64,000 nucleotides of DNA from Bosea vestrisii (GCF_030144325.1 NZ_CP126307.1:2046001-2110000), one strand, 5' to 3'; positions 17,486 through 27,028 are shown, counted from the stretch's first letter. Program-made: numbers and translations. Notes: a model not told the origin generated them from the sequence alone.

Positions 17486-20260
17486 TCATTCCGCCGCGGT
17501 GATCAGCGCTTCCTCGACCGGGAGCGCCCTGACCGCGCAGAACTTGAACTCGGGGATCTTGCCGAAGGGGTCGAGCGCCGGATTGGTCAGCAGGTTGGCC
17601 GCGGCCTCCGCATAGCAGAACGGCAGGAACACCATGTTCTGTGGCACGTCGCGGTCGGAGCGCACCTTGACGGCGATCGCTCCGCGGCGCGTCTCCAGTC
17701 TGACGAAGCCCCCGGGCGCGATGCCGAGGCGCCCCAGATCGCGCGGCGACATGAGCGCCACCGCTTCCGGCTCGAGATCGTCGAGGATGCCGGCGCGCCG
17801 CGTCATCGAGCCGGTATGCCAGTGCTCGAGCACGCGCCCGGTCGACAGCACCATCGGGTACTCGTCATCCGGCAGTTCGTCCGGCGGCACGATATGGGCC
17901 GGCACGATCCTGGCGCGCCCGCTCTCGGTCGGGAAGCCGCGGGCGAAGATGATCTCGTTGCCGGGCTGGTCCGGCCCGTCGACCGGGTAGGTCACGGCCC
18001 CCTCACGCTCCAGCCGCTCCCAGGTGATGTAGCGGAAGGACGGCATGACCTTCGCCATCTCGGCGAAGACATCGGCCGGGCCGTCATAGCGCCAGTCGCA
18101 GCCCATCCGCCGGGCGACCTCCTGGATGATCCACCAGTCCTGCCTGGCATCGCCCGGCGGGCGCACGACCTGGCGGGCCATCTGGACGCGCCTGTCGGTA
18201 TTGGTGAAGGTGCCGACCTTCTCGGCGAAGGCGGAGGCCGGCAGCACGACATCGGCGTGGAAGGCGGTCTCGGTCAGGAACAGGTCCTGCACGACCAGAT
18301 GGTCGAGCATCGCCAGCGCGCCGCGGGCATGGTTGAGGTCCGGATCCGACATCGCCGGGTTCTCGCCCTCGATATACATCCCATTGATCTCGCCGGCATG
18401 GATCGCGTTCATGATCTCGACGACGGTGAGGCCCTTCTTCGGATCGAGCGACTGGCCCCAGAGATCTTCGAAGATCGCGCGGACCTCGGCCTTCTCGACC
18501 GACTGGTAGTCCGGATAGACCATCGGGATCAGGCCGGCATCGGAGGCACCCTGGACGTTGTTCTGGCCGCGCAGCGGATGCAGGCCGGTGCCGGGCCGGC
18601 CGATCTGGCCGGTGACCATGGCGAGCGCGATCAGGCAGCGGGCATTGTCGGTGCCGTGGATGTGCTGGCTGATGCCCATGCCCCAGAAGATGATCGAAGC
18701 GCGCGAACGGGCATAGGCACGCGCAACTTCCTTCAGCTCCTCGGCCGGGATGCCGCAGACCGCCGCCATCTTCTCCGGCGGGAAGGCCTGGATACTCTCC
18801 TTCAGCCGCTCATAGCCCTCCGTGTAACCGGCGATGTACTGCTCGTCGGTCAGCCCCTCGGTGATGATGGTGTGCAGCAGCGCGTTCAGCATCGCGACGT
18901 CGCTGCCCGGCTTGAAGGCGAGGTGCTTCCAGGCATGGCGCGACAGGGACTGCCGCCGCGGGTCCATGATGACGAGCTGAGCGCCCTTCTTGGCGGCGTT
19001 CTTGAGGAAGGTCGCCGCGACCGGATGGTTCACGGTCGGGTTGGCGCCGATGACGATGATCACTTCGGCGTCGAGCGCGGCCGCGAACGGCGCGGTGACG
19101 GCGCCGGAATTGACGCCCTCCATCAGTGCCGCCACCGAGGAGGCGTGGCAGAGCCGGGTGCAATGGTCGACATTGTTCGAGCCGAAGCCAGTGCGCACCA
19201 GCTTCTGGAAGAGATAGGCCTCCTCGTTCGAGCCCTTGGCCGAGCCGAAGCCGGCGAGCGCCTTGCGCCCCTTCTCGTCGCGGACGCGGTTCAGTCCCTT
19301 GGCGGCGAGATCAAGCGCCTCCTCCCAGGAGGCTTCGCGGAAATGCGTCCAGGGATTGGCGGGATCGACCTGGTCGCGGGCGTCCTTGGGCATGTTCGGC
19401 AGCCGCACCAGCGGCTTGGTCAACCGGTGCGGGTGATGAATGTAGTCGAAGCCGAAGCGGCCCTTGACGCAGAGCCGGTTGCGGTTGGCCGGCCCGTCGC
19501 GCCCCTCCGCGTAGACGATCGCCTCATCCTTGACGTTGTAGGTGACCTGGCAGCCGACACCGCAATAAGGACAGAGCGAATCGACCTTCCGATCGGCCCA
19601 GACAGTGCGGGTCTGGTTCTCGTCAAGGAAGGCAGAGGGCATCAGCGCCCCGGTCGGACAGGCCTGTACGCATTCACCGCAGGCGACGCAGGTCGACTGG
19701 CCCATCGGATCGTCGAAATCGAAGACGATCTTGGCGCCGGCATTGCGATAGGCCATGCCGATCACGTCGTTGACCTGGACCTCGCGGCAGGCCCGCACGC
19801 ACAGGCCGCACTGGATGCAGGCGTCGAGATTGACGCTCATCGCAGTGTGGCTGACATCCGAGCTCCAGCGTTCGACGGCCGGGAAACGGCTTTCGGTGAC
19901 CCCGGTTCTGTCCGCCCAGTTCCAGAATTTGGAGGTCGGATCATGGGAGGTCGCCCGCGCCGGCTGATCGGCCACGAGCAGTTCCATCACCATCTTGCGG
20001 GCCTTCTCCGCCCGCTCGGTCCCGGTATGGACCTTCATGCCGACGGTCGGCGTGCGCATGCAGGAGGCGGCGAGCACGCGCTCGCCCTCGATCTCGACCA
20101 TGCAAACGCGGCAATTGCCGTCGGCCCGGTAGTCGGGCTCCGGCGAGTAGCACAGATGCGGAATCGCGGTGCCGAGACGCTGCGCCACCTGCCAGATCGT
20201 CTCGCCATAGGCGGCCTCGACGCGCTCGCCATTCAGTTCGAAGCTGATGCTCTGGGTCAT
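17486..20260 (-). CDS. fdsA: NAD-linked formate dehydrogenase, catalytic (alpha) subunit
   Basis: A 924-residue Mo/W-bis-MGD enzyme. An N-terminal [2Fe-2S] domain has Cys37, 50, 53 and 67; a two-cluster ferredoxin domain has C148/151/154/158 and C191/194/197/201; a [4Fe-4S] site has C230/233/237/264. The metal ligand is Cys367 followed by His372 (DHCTRLCHAS), so it is not a selenoenzyme. It oxidises formate to CO2. The start MTQSISF overlaps the beta stop by 4 bases. The NuoG-like HxxxCxxC cluster motif found in some FdsA proteins is not seen between residues 100 and 140. Confidence 0.93.
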   Translation of the reverse strand: MTQSISFELNGERVEAAYGETIWQVAQRLGTAIPHLCYSPEPDYRADGNCRVCMVEIEGERVLAASCMRTPTVGMKVHTGTERAEKARKMVMELLVADQPARATSHDPTSKFWNWADRTGVTESRFPAVERWSSDVSHTAMSVNLDACIQCGLCVRACREVQVNDVIGMAYRNAGAKIVFDFDDPMGQSTCVACGECVQACPTGALMPSAFLDENQTRTVWADRKVDSLCPYCGVGCQVTYNVKDEAIVYAEGRDGPANRNRLCVKGRFGFDYIHHPHRLTKPLVRLPNMPKDARDQVDPANPWTHFREASWEEALDLAAKGLNRVRDEKGRKALAGFGSAKGSNEEAYLFQKLVRTGFGSNNVDHCTRLCHASSVAALMEGVNSGAVTAPFAAALDAEVIIVIGANPTVNHPVAATFLKNAAKKGAQLVIMDPRRQSLSRHAWKHLAFKPGSDVAMLNALLHTIITEGLTDEQYIAGYTEGYERLKESIQAFPPEKMAAVCGIPAEELKEVARAYARSRASIIFWGMGISQHIHGTDNARCLIALAMVTGQIGRPGTGLHPLRGQNNVQGASDAGLIPMVYPDYQSVEKAEVRAIFEDLWGQSLDPKKGLTVVEIMNAIHAGEINGMYIEGENPAMSDPDLNHARGALAMLDHLVVQDLFLTETAFHADVVLPASAFAEKVGTFTNTDRRVQMARQVVRPPGDARQDWWIIQEVARRMGCDWRYDGPADVFAEMAKVMPSFRYITWERLEREGAVTYPVDGPDQPGNEIIFARGFPTESGRARIVPAHIVPPDELPDDEYPMVLSTGRVLEHWHTGSMTRRAGILDDLEPEAVALMSPRDLGRLGIAPGGFVRLETRRGAIAVKVRSDRDVPQNMVFLPFCYAEAAANLLTNPALDPFGKIPEFKFCAVRALPVEEALITAAE

Positions 20261-21978
20261 TCCGCAGCATCCCTCGTCATGAATTCCTCGGGGAAGTAAC
20301 GCATCACGCAGGTCAGCGGGTTCGACGCCGCTTGGCCGAGCCCGCAGATCGAGGCGTCGCGCATCGCCTGCGAGAGCTCGCCGAGCAGCTCCTGGTTCCA
20401 GACCGGGTGCTGCATCAGCATCACCGCCTTTTGCGTACCGGCGCGGCAGGGCGTGCACTGACCGCAGCTCTCATCCTCGAAGAAGCGCATCAGGTTGAGC
20501 GCGGCGGCGCGCATGTCGTCCTGCTCGGAGAGCACCACCACGGCTGCCGAGCCGATGAAGCAGCCATGCTTCTCGAGCATGCCGAAATCGAGCGGGATGT
20601 CGTCCATCGCGGCGGGCAGAATGCCGCCGGAGGCGCCGCCCGGCAGATAGGCGCGGAAACGGTGGCCGTCCTGCATGCCACCGCAGAATTCCTCGATCAG
20701 CTCGCGGATGGTGACGCCGGCCGGGGCGAGCTTGACGCCGGGCTCCCTGACCCGGCCCGAGACCGAATAGCTGCGCAGGCCGGTGCGGCCGTTCCGGCCA
20801 TGGGAGTTCCACCAGCCATTGCCCTTCTCGACGATGTCGCGAATCCAGTAGAGCGTCTCGACATTATTGATCAGCGTCGGCTGGCCGAAGAGGCCGACCT
20901 GGAATGGATAGGGCGGCTTGTGCCGCGGCAGGCCGCGCTTGCCCTCGATGCTTTCGAGCAGCGAGGATTCCTCGCCGCAGATATAGGCCCCCGCCCCGCG
21001 GCGCAGATGGATCGCCGGCCCGCCCGGCGGCAGCTTCGCGACCTCCCGCGCCATGATCTCGCGGGCCAGCGGGTATTCGTCGCGCAGATAGATGTAGACG
21101 TCAGTGGCCGCGACGACATGGGCGCCGATCAGCGTGCCCTCGAGGAAGCGGTGCGGATCGGTGTTGAGGTAGTACCGGTCCTTGAACGTGCCGGGCTCGC
21201 CCTCGTCGCCGTTGACCGCCATCAGGCGCGGACCCGGCTCGCCGAGCACGGCGCGCCATTTGCGCCCCGTCGGGAAACCGGCGCCGCCAAGCCCGCGCAG
21301 CCCGGAATCGTCGAGGACGGACAGGATCGAATCGACGCTGCGCTCGCCGGAGCGCAGGCTGTCGAGCAGCGCATAGCCGCCACCGGCGCGATAGGCGTCA
21401 TAGTCGACGTAATCGGTCATATGCGGGTGGGTATCGTCCGCCTCGATCGCGGCGAGGACGCTCTGCGTGGTCGCGGCATGGATGAAATGATGGCCGACCT
21501 CCGCCACGGGAGCCTGGTCGCACAGCCCGACGCAGGGCGCCCGAACGACCCGGACGGACGGTCCGACGGCGTTGGTCAGGCTTGCGAGCAGCTCTTCCGA
21601 GCCGTGCATCGCGCAAGTGAGGCTGTCGCAGACGCGCACGGTCAGTGGCGGGAGCGCGGGCTCGCCCTCCTTCACAATGTCGAAATGGGCGTAGAAGGTC
21701 GCGGTCTCGAAGACCTCCGCGAAGGATAGCCGCATCTCCTCGGCGAGCGCCGCCAGATGGGCGGCCGAGATCTGGTGGTAGCGATCCTGGATCAGATGAA
21801 GATGCTCGATCAGGAGGTCGCGCCGGCGTGGGCGCTCGCCGAGCAGGTCCGCGATCTCCTGCAGTGCGCGAGGTTCGACCTGGCGCCCCTTCGGTGTCGA
21901 TCTGGCGCGCTTCCGGCCAAGGCCGGGATGCTCGAAGGCGTGGACATTATGGTTGCGCTGGTCGTGCTGCCCACTCAT
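20257..21978 (-). CDS. fdsB: Formate dehydrogenase beta subunit, FdsG-FdsB fusion
   Basis: A 573-residue protein joining two usual subunits. Residues 35-180 are a NuoE/FdsG thioredoxin-like [2Fe-2S] domain with Cys117, 122, 149 and 153. Residues 200-573 are a NuoF/FdsB domain with the FMN/NADH motif GLRGLGGAGFPTGRKW near 227-242, NGDEGEPGTFKDRYY and the C-terminal cluster motif SCGQCTPCRAG. It passes electrons from formate to NAD+. This two-gene layout matches the tungsten FDH1 of Methylobacterium. No fdsC or fdsD accessory gene is adjacent. Confidence 0.93.
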   Translation of the reverse strand: MSGQHDQRNHNVHAFEHPGLGRKRARSTPKGRQVEPRALQEIADLLGERPRRRDLLIEHLHLIQDRYHQISAAHLAALAEEMRLSFAEVFETATFYAHFDIVKEGEPALPPLTVRVCDSLTCAMHGSEELLASLTNAVGPSVRVVRAPCVGLCDQAPVAEVGHHFIHAATTQSVLAAIEADDTHPHMTDYVDYDAYRAGGGYALLDSLRSGERSVDSILSVLDDSGLRGLGGAGFPTGRKWRAVLGEPGPRLMAVNGDEGEPGTFKDRYYLNTDPHRFLEGTLIGAHVVAATDVYIYLRDEYPLAREIMAREVAKLPPGGPAIHLRRGAGAYICGEESSLLESIEGKRGLPRHKPPYPFQVGLFGQPTLINNVETLYWIRDIVEKGNGWWNSHGRNGRTGLRSYSVSGRVREPGVKLAPAGVTIRELIEEFCGGMQDGHRFRAYLPGGASGGILPAAMDDIPLDFGMLEKHGCFIGSAAVVVLSEQDDMRAAALNLMRFFEDESCGQCTPCRAGTQKAVMLMQHPVWNQELLGELSQAMRDASICGLGQAASNPLTCVMRYFPEEFMTRDAAE

Positions 21979-22088
21979 CGGCCGAAATGTCCTCCCTCAC
22001 CGGAACCGGGATCCCGTCTGCCTCGTGCTGTTATCCGGCACTTGCGGCGAAACGCGAGATTATCCGAAAGATTCTAAGGTGCCAACCT

Positions 22089-22107
22089 CTGGCATGCATA
22101 ATACCAG
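22089..22107. promoter_or_regulatory. GntR-type operator 1 in the formate dehydrogenase control region
   Basis: CTGGCATGCATAATACCAG: outer arms CTGG/CCAG mirror exactly and the inner AT positions are kept, over 19 bp. Same layout as sites at 22196, 33300 and 36477. It is about 110 bases upstream of the formate dehydrogenase start. Confidence 0.65.
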
Positions 22108-22195
22108 ATTGTAACAACCACCTTCCGTGAACCGCATACGCTTCCTCGGCTCCGCGGATTCACGCCGTCATTCCCCCTCTTGACAGCGGCCCGAA

Positions 22196-22214
22196 TTGGC
22201 ATGCCAAATACCAA
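22196..22214. promoter_or_regulatory. GntR-type operator 2, overlapping the synthetase promoter
   Basis: TTGGCATGCCAAATACCAA has mirrored TTGG/CCAA arms at 19-bp spacing and starts 11 bases after TTGACA (22180-22185). A protein bound here would cover the -10 region of the plus-strand promoter. Confidence 0.65.
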
Positions 22215-22303
22215 CAAGAACCCGACCGGGCCAACGCGCCGAAGTACGCGGACAGCCCGACGATGGCTCAGCAAAAGAAAATTCCATGGGAGGAAGTGCA
22301 ATC

Positions 22304-24481
22304 ATGGCGAACCAGGCAGCCCTCAAGATTAAGCCGCGCGAAACGGCCGTCGATCAGGCAACGGTCCGCAAGGTCCTGGACGGCGTCAAGGCCGATGGCC
22401 GCACCAGCCTGACGGCCCCGGAGGCCAAGCTGGTCTGCGACGCCTACGACATTCCGCTGCCCAAGGAAGGCCTCGCCAAATCGGCCGACGAGGCCGCCAG
22501 ACTCGCTGGCGGCATGGGCTATCCCGTCGTCATGAAGATCGTATCCGCCGACATCCTGCACAAGACCGATGCCGGGGGCGTGATCGTCGGCGTCAAGAGC
22601 GATGCCGAGGCCCGCGCCGCTCATGACACGATCCTGGCCAATGCCCGCAAATACAAGGCTGACGCCAAGATCGAGGGTATCCAGGTCCAGCAGATGCTGC
22701 CGACGGGCGCCACCGAGACGCTGGTCGGCGCGATCACCGATCCCTCCTTCGGCAAGCTCGTGGCGTTCGGCCTCGGCGGCATCCTCGTCGAGGTGCTGAA
22801 GGACCTGACCTTCCGCCTGGCGCCGGTCAACGAGGCGCAGGCGCTCGAGATGATCGGCTCGATCAAGGCCCAGGAGATGCTCGATGGCGTGCGCGGCAGC
22901 GAAGCCGTCGACCGCGGCGCGCTTGCCTCGATCCTCGTCCAGGTCTCGGCGCTGCTCGACGATTTCCCGGAGATCGAGGAGCTCGACCTCAACCCAGTCT
23001 TCGCGACGAAATCCGGCGCGACCGCGGTCGATGCCCGCATCGTCTGCAATTTCGAGGCGCTCAAGGAGCGCTTCCGCCCGGATCAGGACAGCATCGTCAA
23101 GGCGATGAACCGCATCTTCCATCCGAAGGCCGTGGCGGTGATCGGGGCCTCGAACGAAGCCGGCAAGATCGGCAATTCGGTAATGAGAAACCTGATCAAT
23201 GGCGGCTACAAGGGCACGATCGTTCCCGTGCATCCGAAGGCCGACACGATCGAGGGCATCAAGGCCTACAAGTCGATCCTGGACTATGAGGGCGAGGTCG
23301 ATGTCGCGGTCTTCGCGGTGCCGGCCAAGCTCTGCAATGGCGCCATGGACGAGGTCGGCCGCAAGGGCGTTCCCGGCACAGTGATGATCCCCTCGGGCTT
23401 CGCCGAATCGGGCGAGCCCGAACTGCAGGAAGAGCTGCTGGCGACCGCCCGCAAGTATAATGTCCGGATCATGGGGCCGAATATCTACGGCTTCTACTAT
23501 ACCCCGGAGAACCTTTGCGCGACCTTCTGCACGGCCTTCGACGTCAAGGGCAAGGCGGCCCTGTCCTCGCAGTCCGGCGGTGTCGGCATGTCGATCATCG
23601 GCTTTGCCCGCTCGACCAAGATGGGCGTTTCGGCGATCGTCGGTCTCGGCAACAAGTCGGACCTCGACGAGGACGATCTCTTGACCTTCTTCGAGCAGGA
23701 TCCGAACACCTCGGTGATCGCGATGCACTGCGAGGACCTGAAGGACGGCCGTGCTTTCTCCGAGGTCGCCGAGCGCGTCTCGAAGAAGAAGCCGGTGATC
23801 GTGCTCAAGGCCGGCCGCACCGCCTATGGCGCCAAGGCCGCCGCCTCGCATACCGGCGCGCTCGCCGGCAACGACAAGATCTATGACGACATCCTCAAGG
23901 CGTCGGGCGTCATCCGGGCTCCGTCGCTGCGCGGCATGCTCGAATATGCCCGCGGCGTGCAGGTCCTGCCGGCGCCGAAGGGCGAGAACGTCCTGATCAT
24001 CACCGGTGCCGGCGGCTCCGGCGTGCTGCTCTCGGACGCCTGCTTCGACAACGGCCTGACGCTGATGAAGATGCCGGACGATCTCGATGCGGCCTTCCGC
24101 AAGTTTATCCCGCCCTTCGGCGCGGCCGGCAATCCGGTCGACATCACCGGCGGCGAGCCGCCGCTGACCTACCAGAACACGGTCCGCCTCGGCCTCAACG
24201 ACGAGCGCATCCACGCGCTCATCCTCGGCTACTGGCACACGATCGTGACCCCGCCGCTGGTCTTCGCCGACAAGATGATCGAGGTCGTCACCGAGGCCCG
24301 CGCCAAGGGCATCGACAAGCCGATCGTCGCGTCGCTGGTCGGCGACGTCGAGGTCGAGAAGGCCTGCGAGAAGCTCTACGACCACGGCATCGTGGCCTAT
24401 CCGTACACCACGGAGACGCCCGTCGAGGTGCTCGGCGCCAAGTACAAATGGGCGCGCGCCGCCGGCCTGATCAAGGGCTGA
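22304..24481 (+). CDS. NDP-forming acyl-CoA synthetase (acetate-CoA ligase family, fused beta-alpha)
   Basis: A 725-residue protein. The N-terminal 230 residues are an ATP-grasp domain (GYPVVMKIVSADILHKTD); then a CoA-binding domain (FHPKAVAVIGASNEAGKIGNSV) and succinyl-CoA-ligase-like domains with the phosphorylated His in ASHTGALAG. The family makes acyl-CoA from acid, CoA and ATP (or the reverse). GGGAGGAAG fixes the start. Flanked by formate dehydrogenase and sucCD in an oxalate block, it may activate oxalate, formate or another small acid; the substrate is not readable from sequence. Confidence 0.88.
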   Translation: MANQAALKIKPRETAVDQATVRKVLDGVKADGRTSLTAPEAKLVCDAYDIPLPKEGLAKSADEAARLAGGMGYPVVMKIVSADILHKTDAGGVIVGVKSDAEARAAHDTILANARKYKADAKIEGIQVQQMLPTGATETLVGAITDPSFGKLVAFGLGGILVEVLKDLTFRLAPVNEAQALEMIGSIKAQEMLDGVRGSEAVDRGALASILVQVSALLDDFPEIEELDLNPVFATKSGATAVDARIVCNFEALKERFRPDQDSIVKAMNRIFHPKAVAVIGASNEAGKIGNSVMRNLINGGYKGTIVPVHPKADTIEGIKAYKSILDYEGEVDVAVFAVPAKLCNGAMDEVGRKGVPGTVMIPSGFAESGEPELQEELLATARKYNVRIMGPNIYGFYYTPENLCATFCTAFDVKGKAALSSQSGGVGMSIIGFARSTKMGVSAIVGLGNKSDLDEDDLLTFFEQDPNTSVIAMHCEDLKDGRAFSEVAERVSKKKPVIVLKAGRTAYGAKAAASHTGALAGNDKIYDDILKASGVIRAPSLRGMLEYARGVQVLPAPKGENVLIITGAGGSGVLLSDACFDNGLTLMKMPDDLDAAFRKFIPPFGAAGNPVDITGGEPPLTYQNTVRLGLNDERIHALILGYWHTIVTPPLVFADKMIEVVTEARAKGIDKPIVASLVGDVEVEKACEKLYDHGIVAYPYTTETPVEVLGAKYKWARAAGLIKG

Positions 24482-24498
24482 GCGCCAGGCTCTGTTTC

Positions 24499-24532
24499 CC
24501 TGCGACGCCCGGACTCCGTCCAGCGTCGCAGG
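24499..24532 (+). terminator. Stem-loop between the synthetase gene and sucC
   Basis: CCTGCGACGC / GCGTCGCAGG form a perfect 10-bp stem with a 14-base loop just after the synthetase stop. There is no T-run, so partial termination or mRNA stabilisation is as likely as a full stop. Confidence 0.45.
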
Positions 24533-24667
24533 CTGCACGCATCGCGTGACCGCTCCCCATCCGGCAGGAGGGAGCGGCCCTGACGAAATCATTCAAGGCT
24601 TCTGTTCCGAATGGCCGGCGCCGCGGAAAGGCCCGGTCGCTCTCCCCGAAATCCGAGAGAGATCGCG

Positions 24668-25864
24668 ATGAACATCCATGAATACCAGGCGAAGGGGTTG
24701 CTCAGGGAATTCGGGGTGCCCGTCCCGGACGGGTTTCCCATATTGACGGCGGGCGATGCCGAAGCCGCGACAAAGCAGCTGCGCGGCCCGGTCTGGGTGG
24801 TCAAGTCGCAGATCCATGCCGGTGGCCGCGGCAAGGGCAGCTTCAAGGAGCCCGAGGCCGGCGAGAAGGGCGGCGTGCGCCTGGCGAAATCGGTTGATGA
24901 GGCGAAGGCATTCGTCCAGCAGATGCTCGGCCACACCCTCGTCACCGTCCAGACCGGCCCGGCCGGCAAGCAGGTCAACCGCCTCTATATCGAGGACGGT
25001 TCGCTGATCGACCGCGAATTCTACCTCTCGATGCTCGTCGACCGCGAGACCTCGCGGATCTCCTTCGTTGTCTCGACGGAAGGCGGCATGGATATCGAGG
25101 CTGTCGCCCATGATACGCCCGAGAAGATCAAGACCTTCTCGGTCGATCCGGCGACCGGGATCATGCCGCTGCATGGCCGCACCGTCGCCGAAGCGCTGCA
25201 TCTCGCCGGGGACCTCGCCAAGCAGGCCGAGGATCTGACGGCGAAGCTCTATGCGGCCTTCATCGCCAAGGATATGGCGATGCTCGAGATCAACCCGCTG
25301 ATCGTCACCAAGGACGGCAAGCTGCGCTGCCTCGACGCCAAGATCTCCTTCGACGACAACGCTCTCTACAGGCATCCGGACGTCTACAAGCTGCGCGACG
25401 AGAGCGAGGAGGACAGCAAGGAGATCGAGGCGTCGAAGCACGACCTCGCCTATATCGCGCTCGACGGTACGATCGGCTGCATGGTCAACGGCGCCGGCCT
25501 CGCCATGGCGACGCTCGACATCATCCAGCTCTACGGCGAAAGCCCAGCGAACTTCCTCGATGTCGGCGGCGGCGCCTCCGAGGAGAAGGTCACCGCGGCG
25601 TTCAAGATCATCACCGCCGACCCGCAGGTGAAGGGCATCCTGGTCAACATCTTCGGCGGCATCATGAAATGCGACGTCATCGCGCGCGGCGTGATCGCGG
25701 CGGTGAAGACGGTCGGACTTGAGGTCCCGCTCGTCGTCCGGCTGGAAGGCACCAATGTCGAGGAGGGCAAGGCGATCATCCGCTCCTCCGGCCTCAACGT
25801 CATTCCCGCCGACGATCTCGACGACGCCGCCCAGAAGATCGTTGCCGCCGTGCGCAAGAACTAG
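24668..25864 (+). CDS. sucC: Succinate-CoA ligase (or malate-CoA ligase) beta subunit
   Basis: A 398-residue ATP-grasp subunit starting MNIHEYQAKGLLREFGVPVPDG, with the metal site LEINPLIV and the C-terminal NIFGGIMKCDVIARG. It forms a ligase with the SucD protein 125 bases downstream, linking succinate, CoA and NTP to succinyl-CoA. Malate thiokinase (MtkA) of serine-cycle bacteria is a close homologue and cannot be excluded. No sdh, odh or mdh genes are nearby, so this is not the usual TCA operon; it may recycle CoA for oxalate activation. Confidence 0.88.
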   Translation: MNIHEYQAKGLLREFGVPVPDGFPILTAGDAEAATKQLRGPVWVVKSQIHAGGRGKGSFKEPEAGEKGGVRLAKSVDEAKAFVQQMLGHTLVTVQTGPAGKQVNRLYIEDGSLIDREFYLSMLVDRETSRISFVVSTEGGMDIEAVAHDTPEKIKTFSVDPATGIMPLHGRTVAEALHLAGDLAKQAEDLTAKLYAAFIAKDMAMLEINPLIVTKDGKLRCLDAKISFDDNALYRHPDVYKLRDESEEDSKEIEASKHDLAYIALDGTIGCMVNGAGLAMATLDIIQLYGESPANFLDVGGGASEEKVTAAFKIITADPQVKGILVNIFGGIMKCDVIARGVIAAVKTVGLEVPLVVRLEGTNVEEGKAIIRSSGLNVIPADDLDDAAQKIVAAVRKN

Positions 25865-25989
25865 GGCACTGCGCGACAGCGCGGGAACAGGTTTCCCGTA
25901 GAGGAAATGCTCAGAACAACCAAAAACGATCACGCTTCCTGCATTGGGACGAAAATCCACCAATGCAACGTGATCCAGGGGGAGCGACC

Positions 25990-26919
25990 ATGTCCATTCT
26001 GATCGACAAGACTACGAAGGTCATCTGCCAGGGCTTCACCGGCAAGAACGGCACCTTCCACTCCGAGCAGGCGATCGCCTATGGCACCCGCATGGTCGGC
26101 GGCGTCGCCCCCGGCAAGGGCGGCCAGAGCCATCTCAACCTGCCCGTTTTCAACACGGTCGTCGAGGCGAAGGAGAAGACCGGCGCCACGGCGTCCGTCG
26201 TCTACGTTCCTCCGGCGGGCGCCGCCGACGCAATTTGCGAGGCGATCGACGCCGAAATCCCGCTGATCGTCTGCATCACCGAGGGCATCCCGGTGATGGA
26301 CATGGTCAAGGTCAAGCGCATGCTGAGCGGCTCGAAGTCCCGGCTGATCGGCCCCAACTGCCCGGGCATCGTCACGGCGGGCGAGAGCAAGATCGGCATC
26401 ATGCCGGCCAATATCTTCAAGCCAGGCTCGGTCGGCATCGTCTCGCGCTCGGGCACGCTGACCTATGAGGCGGTGTTCCAGACCAGCTGTGAAGGGCTCG
26501 GCCAGACCACGGCTGTCGGCATCGGCGGCGATCCGGTCAAGGGCACCGAGTTCATCGACATGCTGGAGATGTTCCTGGCCGATCCCGCAACCGAGTCGAT
26601 CGTGATGATCGGCGAGATCGGCGGATCGGCCGAAGAGGATGCGGCGCAGTTCATCAAGGACGAGGCCAAGCGTGGCCGCAAGAAGCCGATGGTCGGCTTC
26701 ATCGCCGGCCGCACCGCGCCTCCCGGCCGTCGCATGGGCCATGCCGGTGCTATCATCTCCGGCGGCAAGGGCGGCGCTGAAGACAAGATCGCGGCGATGG
26801 AAGCGGCCGGCATTACGGTCTCGCCCTCGCCGGCGCGTCTCGGCAAGACGCTGATGGAACTGCTCAACGGCGAGGTCGGCATCCAGAAGCGCTGCGCCGA
26901 GATCGAGTGGTCCTTCTGA
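25990..26919 (+). CDS. sucD: Succinate-CoA ligase (or malate-CoA ligase) alpha subunit
   Basis: A 309-residue subunit starting MSILIDKTTKVICQGFTGKNGTFH, with the CoA-binding GGVAPGKGG segment, the phosphohistidine motif MGHAGAIISGGKG and the GIGGDPVKGTEFID switch region. GGGGGAGCGACC precedes the start. It is about 10-15 residues longer at the C-terminus (GIQKRCAEIEWSF) than common SucD. It works with sucC upstream and ends before a terminator. Confidence 0.88.
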   Translation: MSILIDKTTKVICQGFTGKNGTFHSEQAIAYGTRMVGGVAPGKGGQSHLNLPVFNTVVEAKEKTGATASVVYVPPAGAADAICEAIDAEIPLIVCITEGIPVMDMVKVKRMLSGSKSRLIGPNCPGIVTAGESKIGIMPANIFKPGSVGIVSRSGTLTYEAVFQTSCEGLGQTTAVGIGGDPVKGTEFIDMLEMFLADPATESIVMIGEIGGSAEEDAAQFIKDEAKRGRKKPMVGFIAGRTAPPGRRMGHAGAIISGGKGGAEDKIAAMEAAGITVSPSPARLGKTLMELLNGEVGIQKRCAEIEWSF

Positions 26920-26958
26920 CCGCTCACGGTGACCGGCTGAACCGGCCTCCTATCCCTG

Positions 26959-26993
26959 AAGGCCCCGCGACACCCTGGTCACGAGGCCTTTTT
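26959..26993 (+). terminator. Terminator after sucD
   Basis: AAGGCC (26959-26964) and GGCCTT (26985-26990) pair at the base of an interrupted hairpin that also contains GAC/GTC, followed by a TTTTT run ending at 26993. It separates sucCD from the downstream GntR gene. Confidence 0.7.
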
Positions 26994-27028
26994 GGGATCG
27001 CCCCACGAGGATCAGCGGCGACTCCTGC

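Larger units (their letters stand above)
21979..22303. promoter_or_regulatory. Divergent control region of formate dehydrogenase and acyl-CoA synthetase genes
   Basis: This 325-base gap holds no convincing gene. It contains two 19-bp GntR-type palindromes (22089 and 22196), a consensus -35 hexamer TTGACA at 22180-22185 facing the synthetase gene, and a GGGAGGAAG ribosome site near 22285. The second palindrome lies where the -10 element should be. Confidence 0.6.

Noticed and set aside
17333..20299. Very long open frame (about 988 codons) antisense to the formate dehydrogenase alpha subunit
   Set aside because: High GC and strong third-position bias keep the opposite strand open. The translation is His/Asp/Arg-rich without any domain, while the minus strand has full Fe-S and Mo-cofactor motifs.
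20261..20458. 66-codon N-terminal extension of the formate dehydrogenase alpha subunit
   Set aside because: It lies entirely within the beta gene in another frame, is Arg/Ala-rich, and the ATGA overlap at 20257-20260 gives a natural start.
22268..24592. Long antisense frame opposite the acyl-CoA synthetase
   Set aside because: No recognisable domain, composition typical of antisense GC-rich DNA; the plus strand encodes a complete ligase with an excellent ribosome site.
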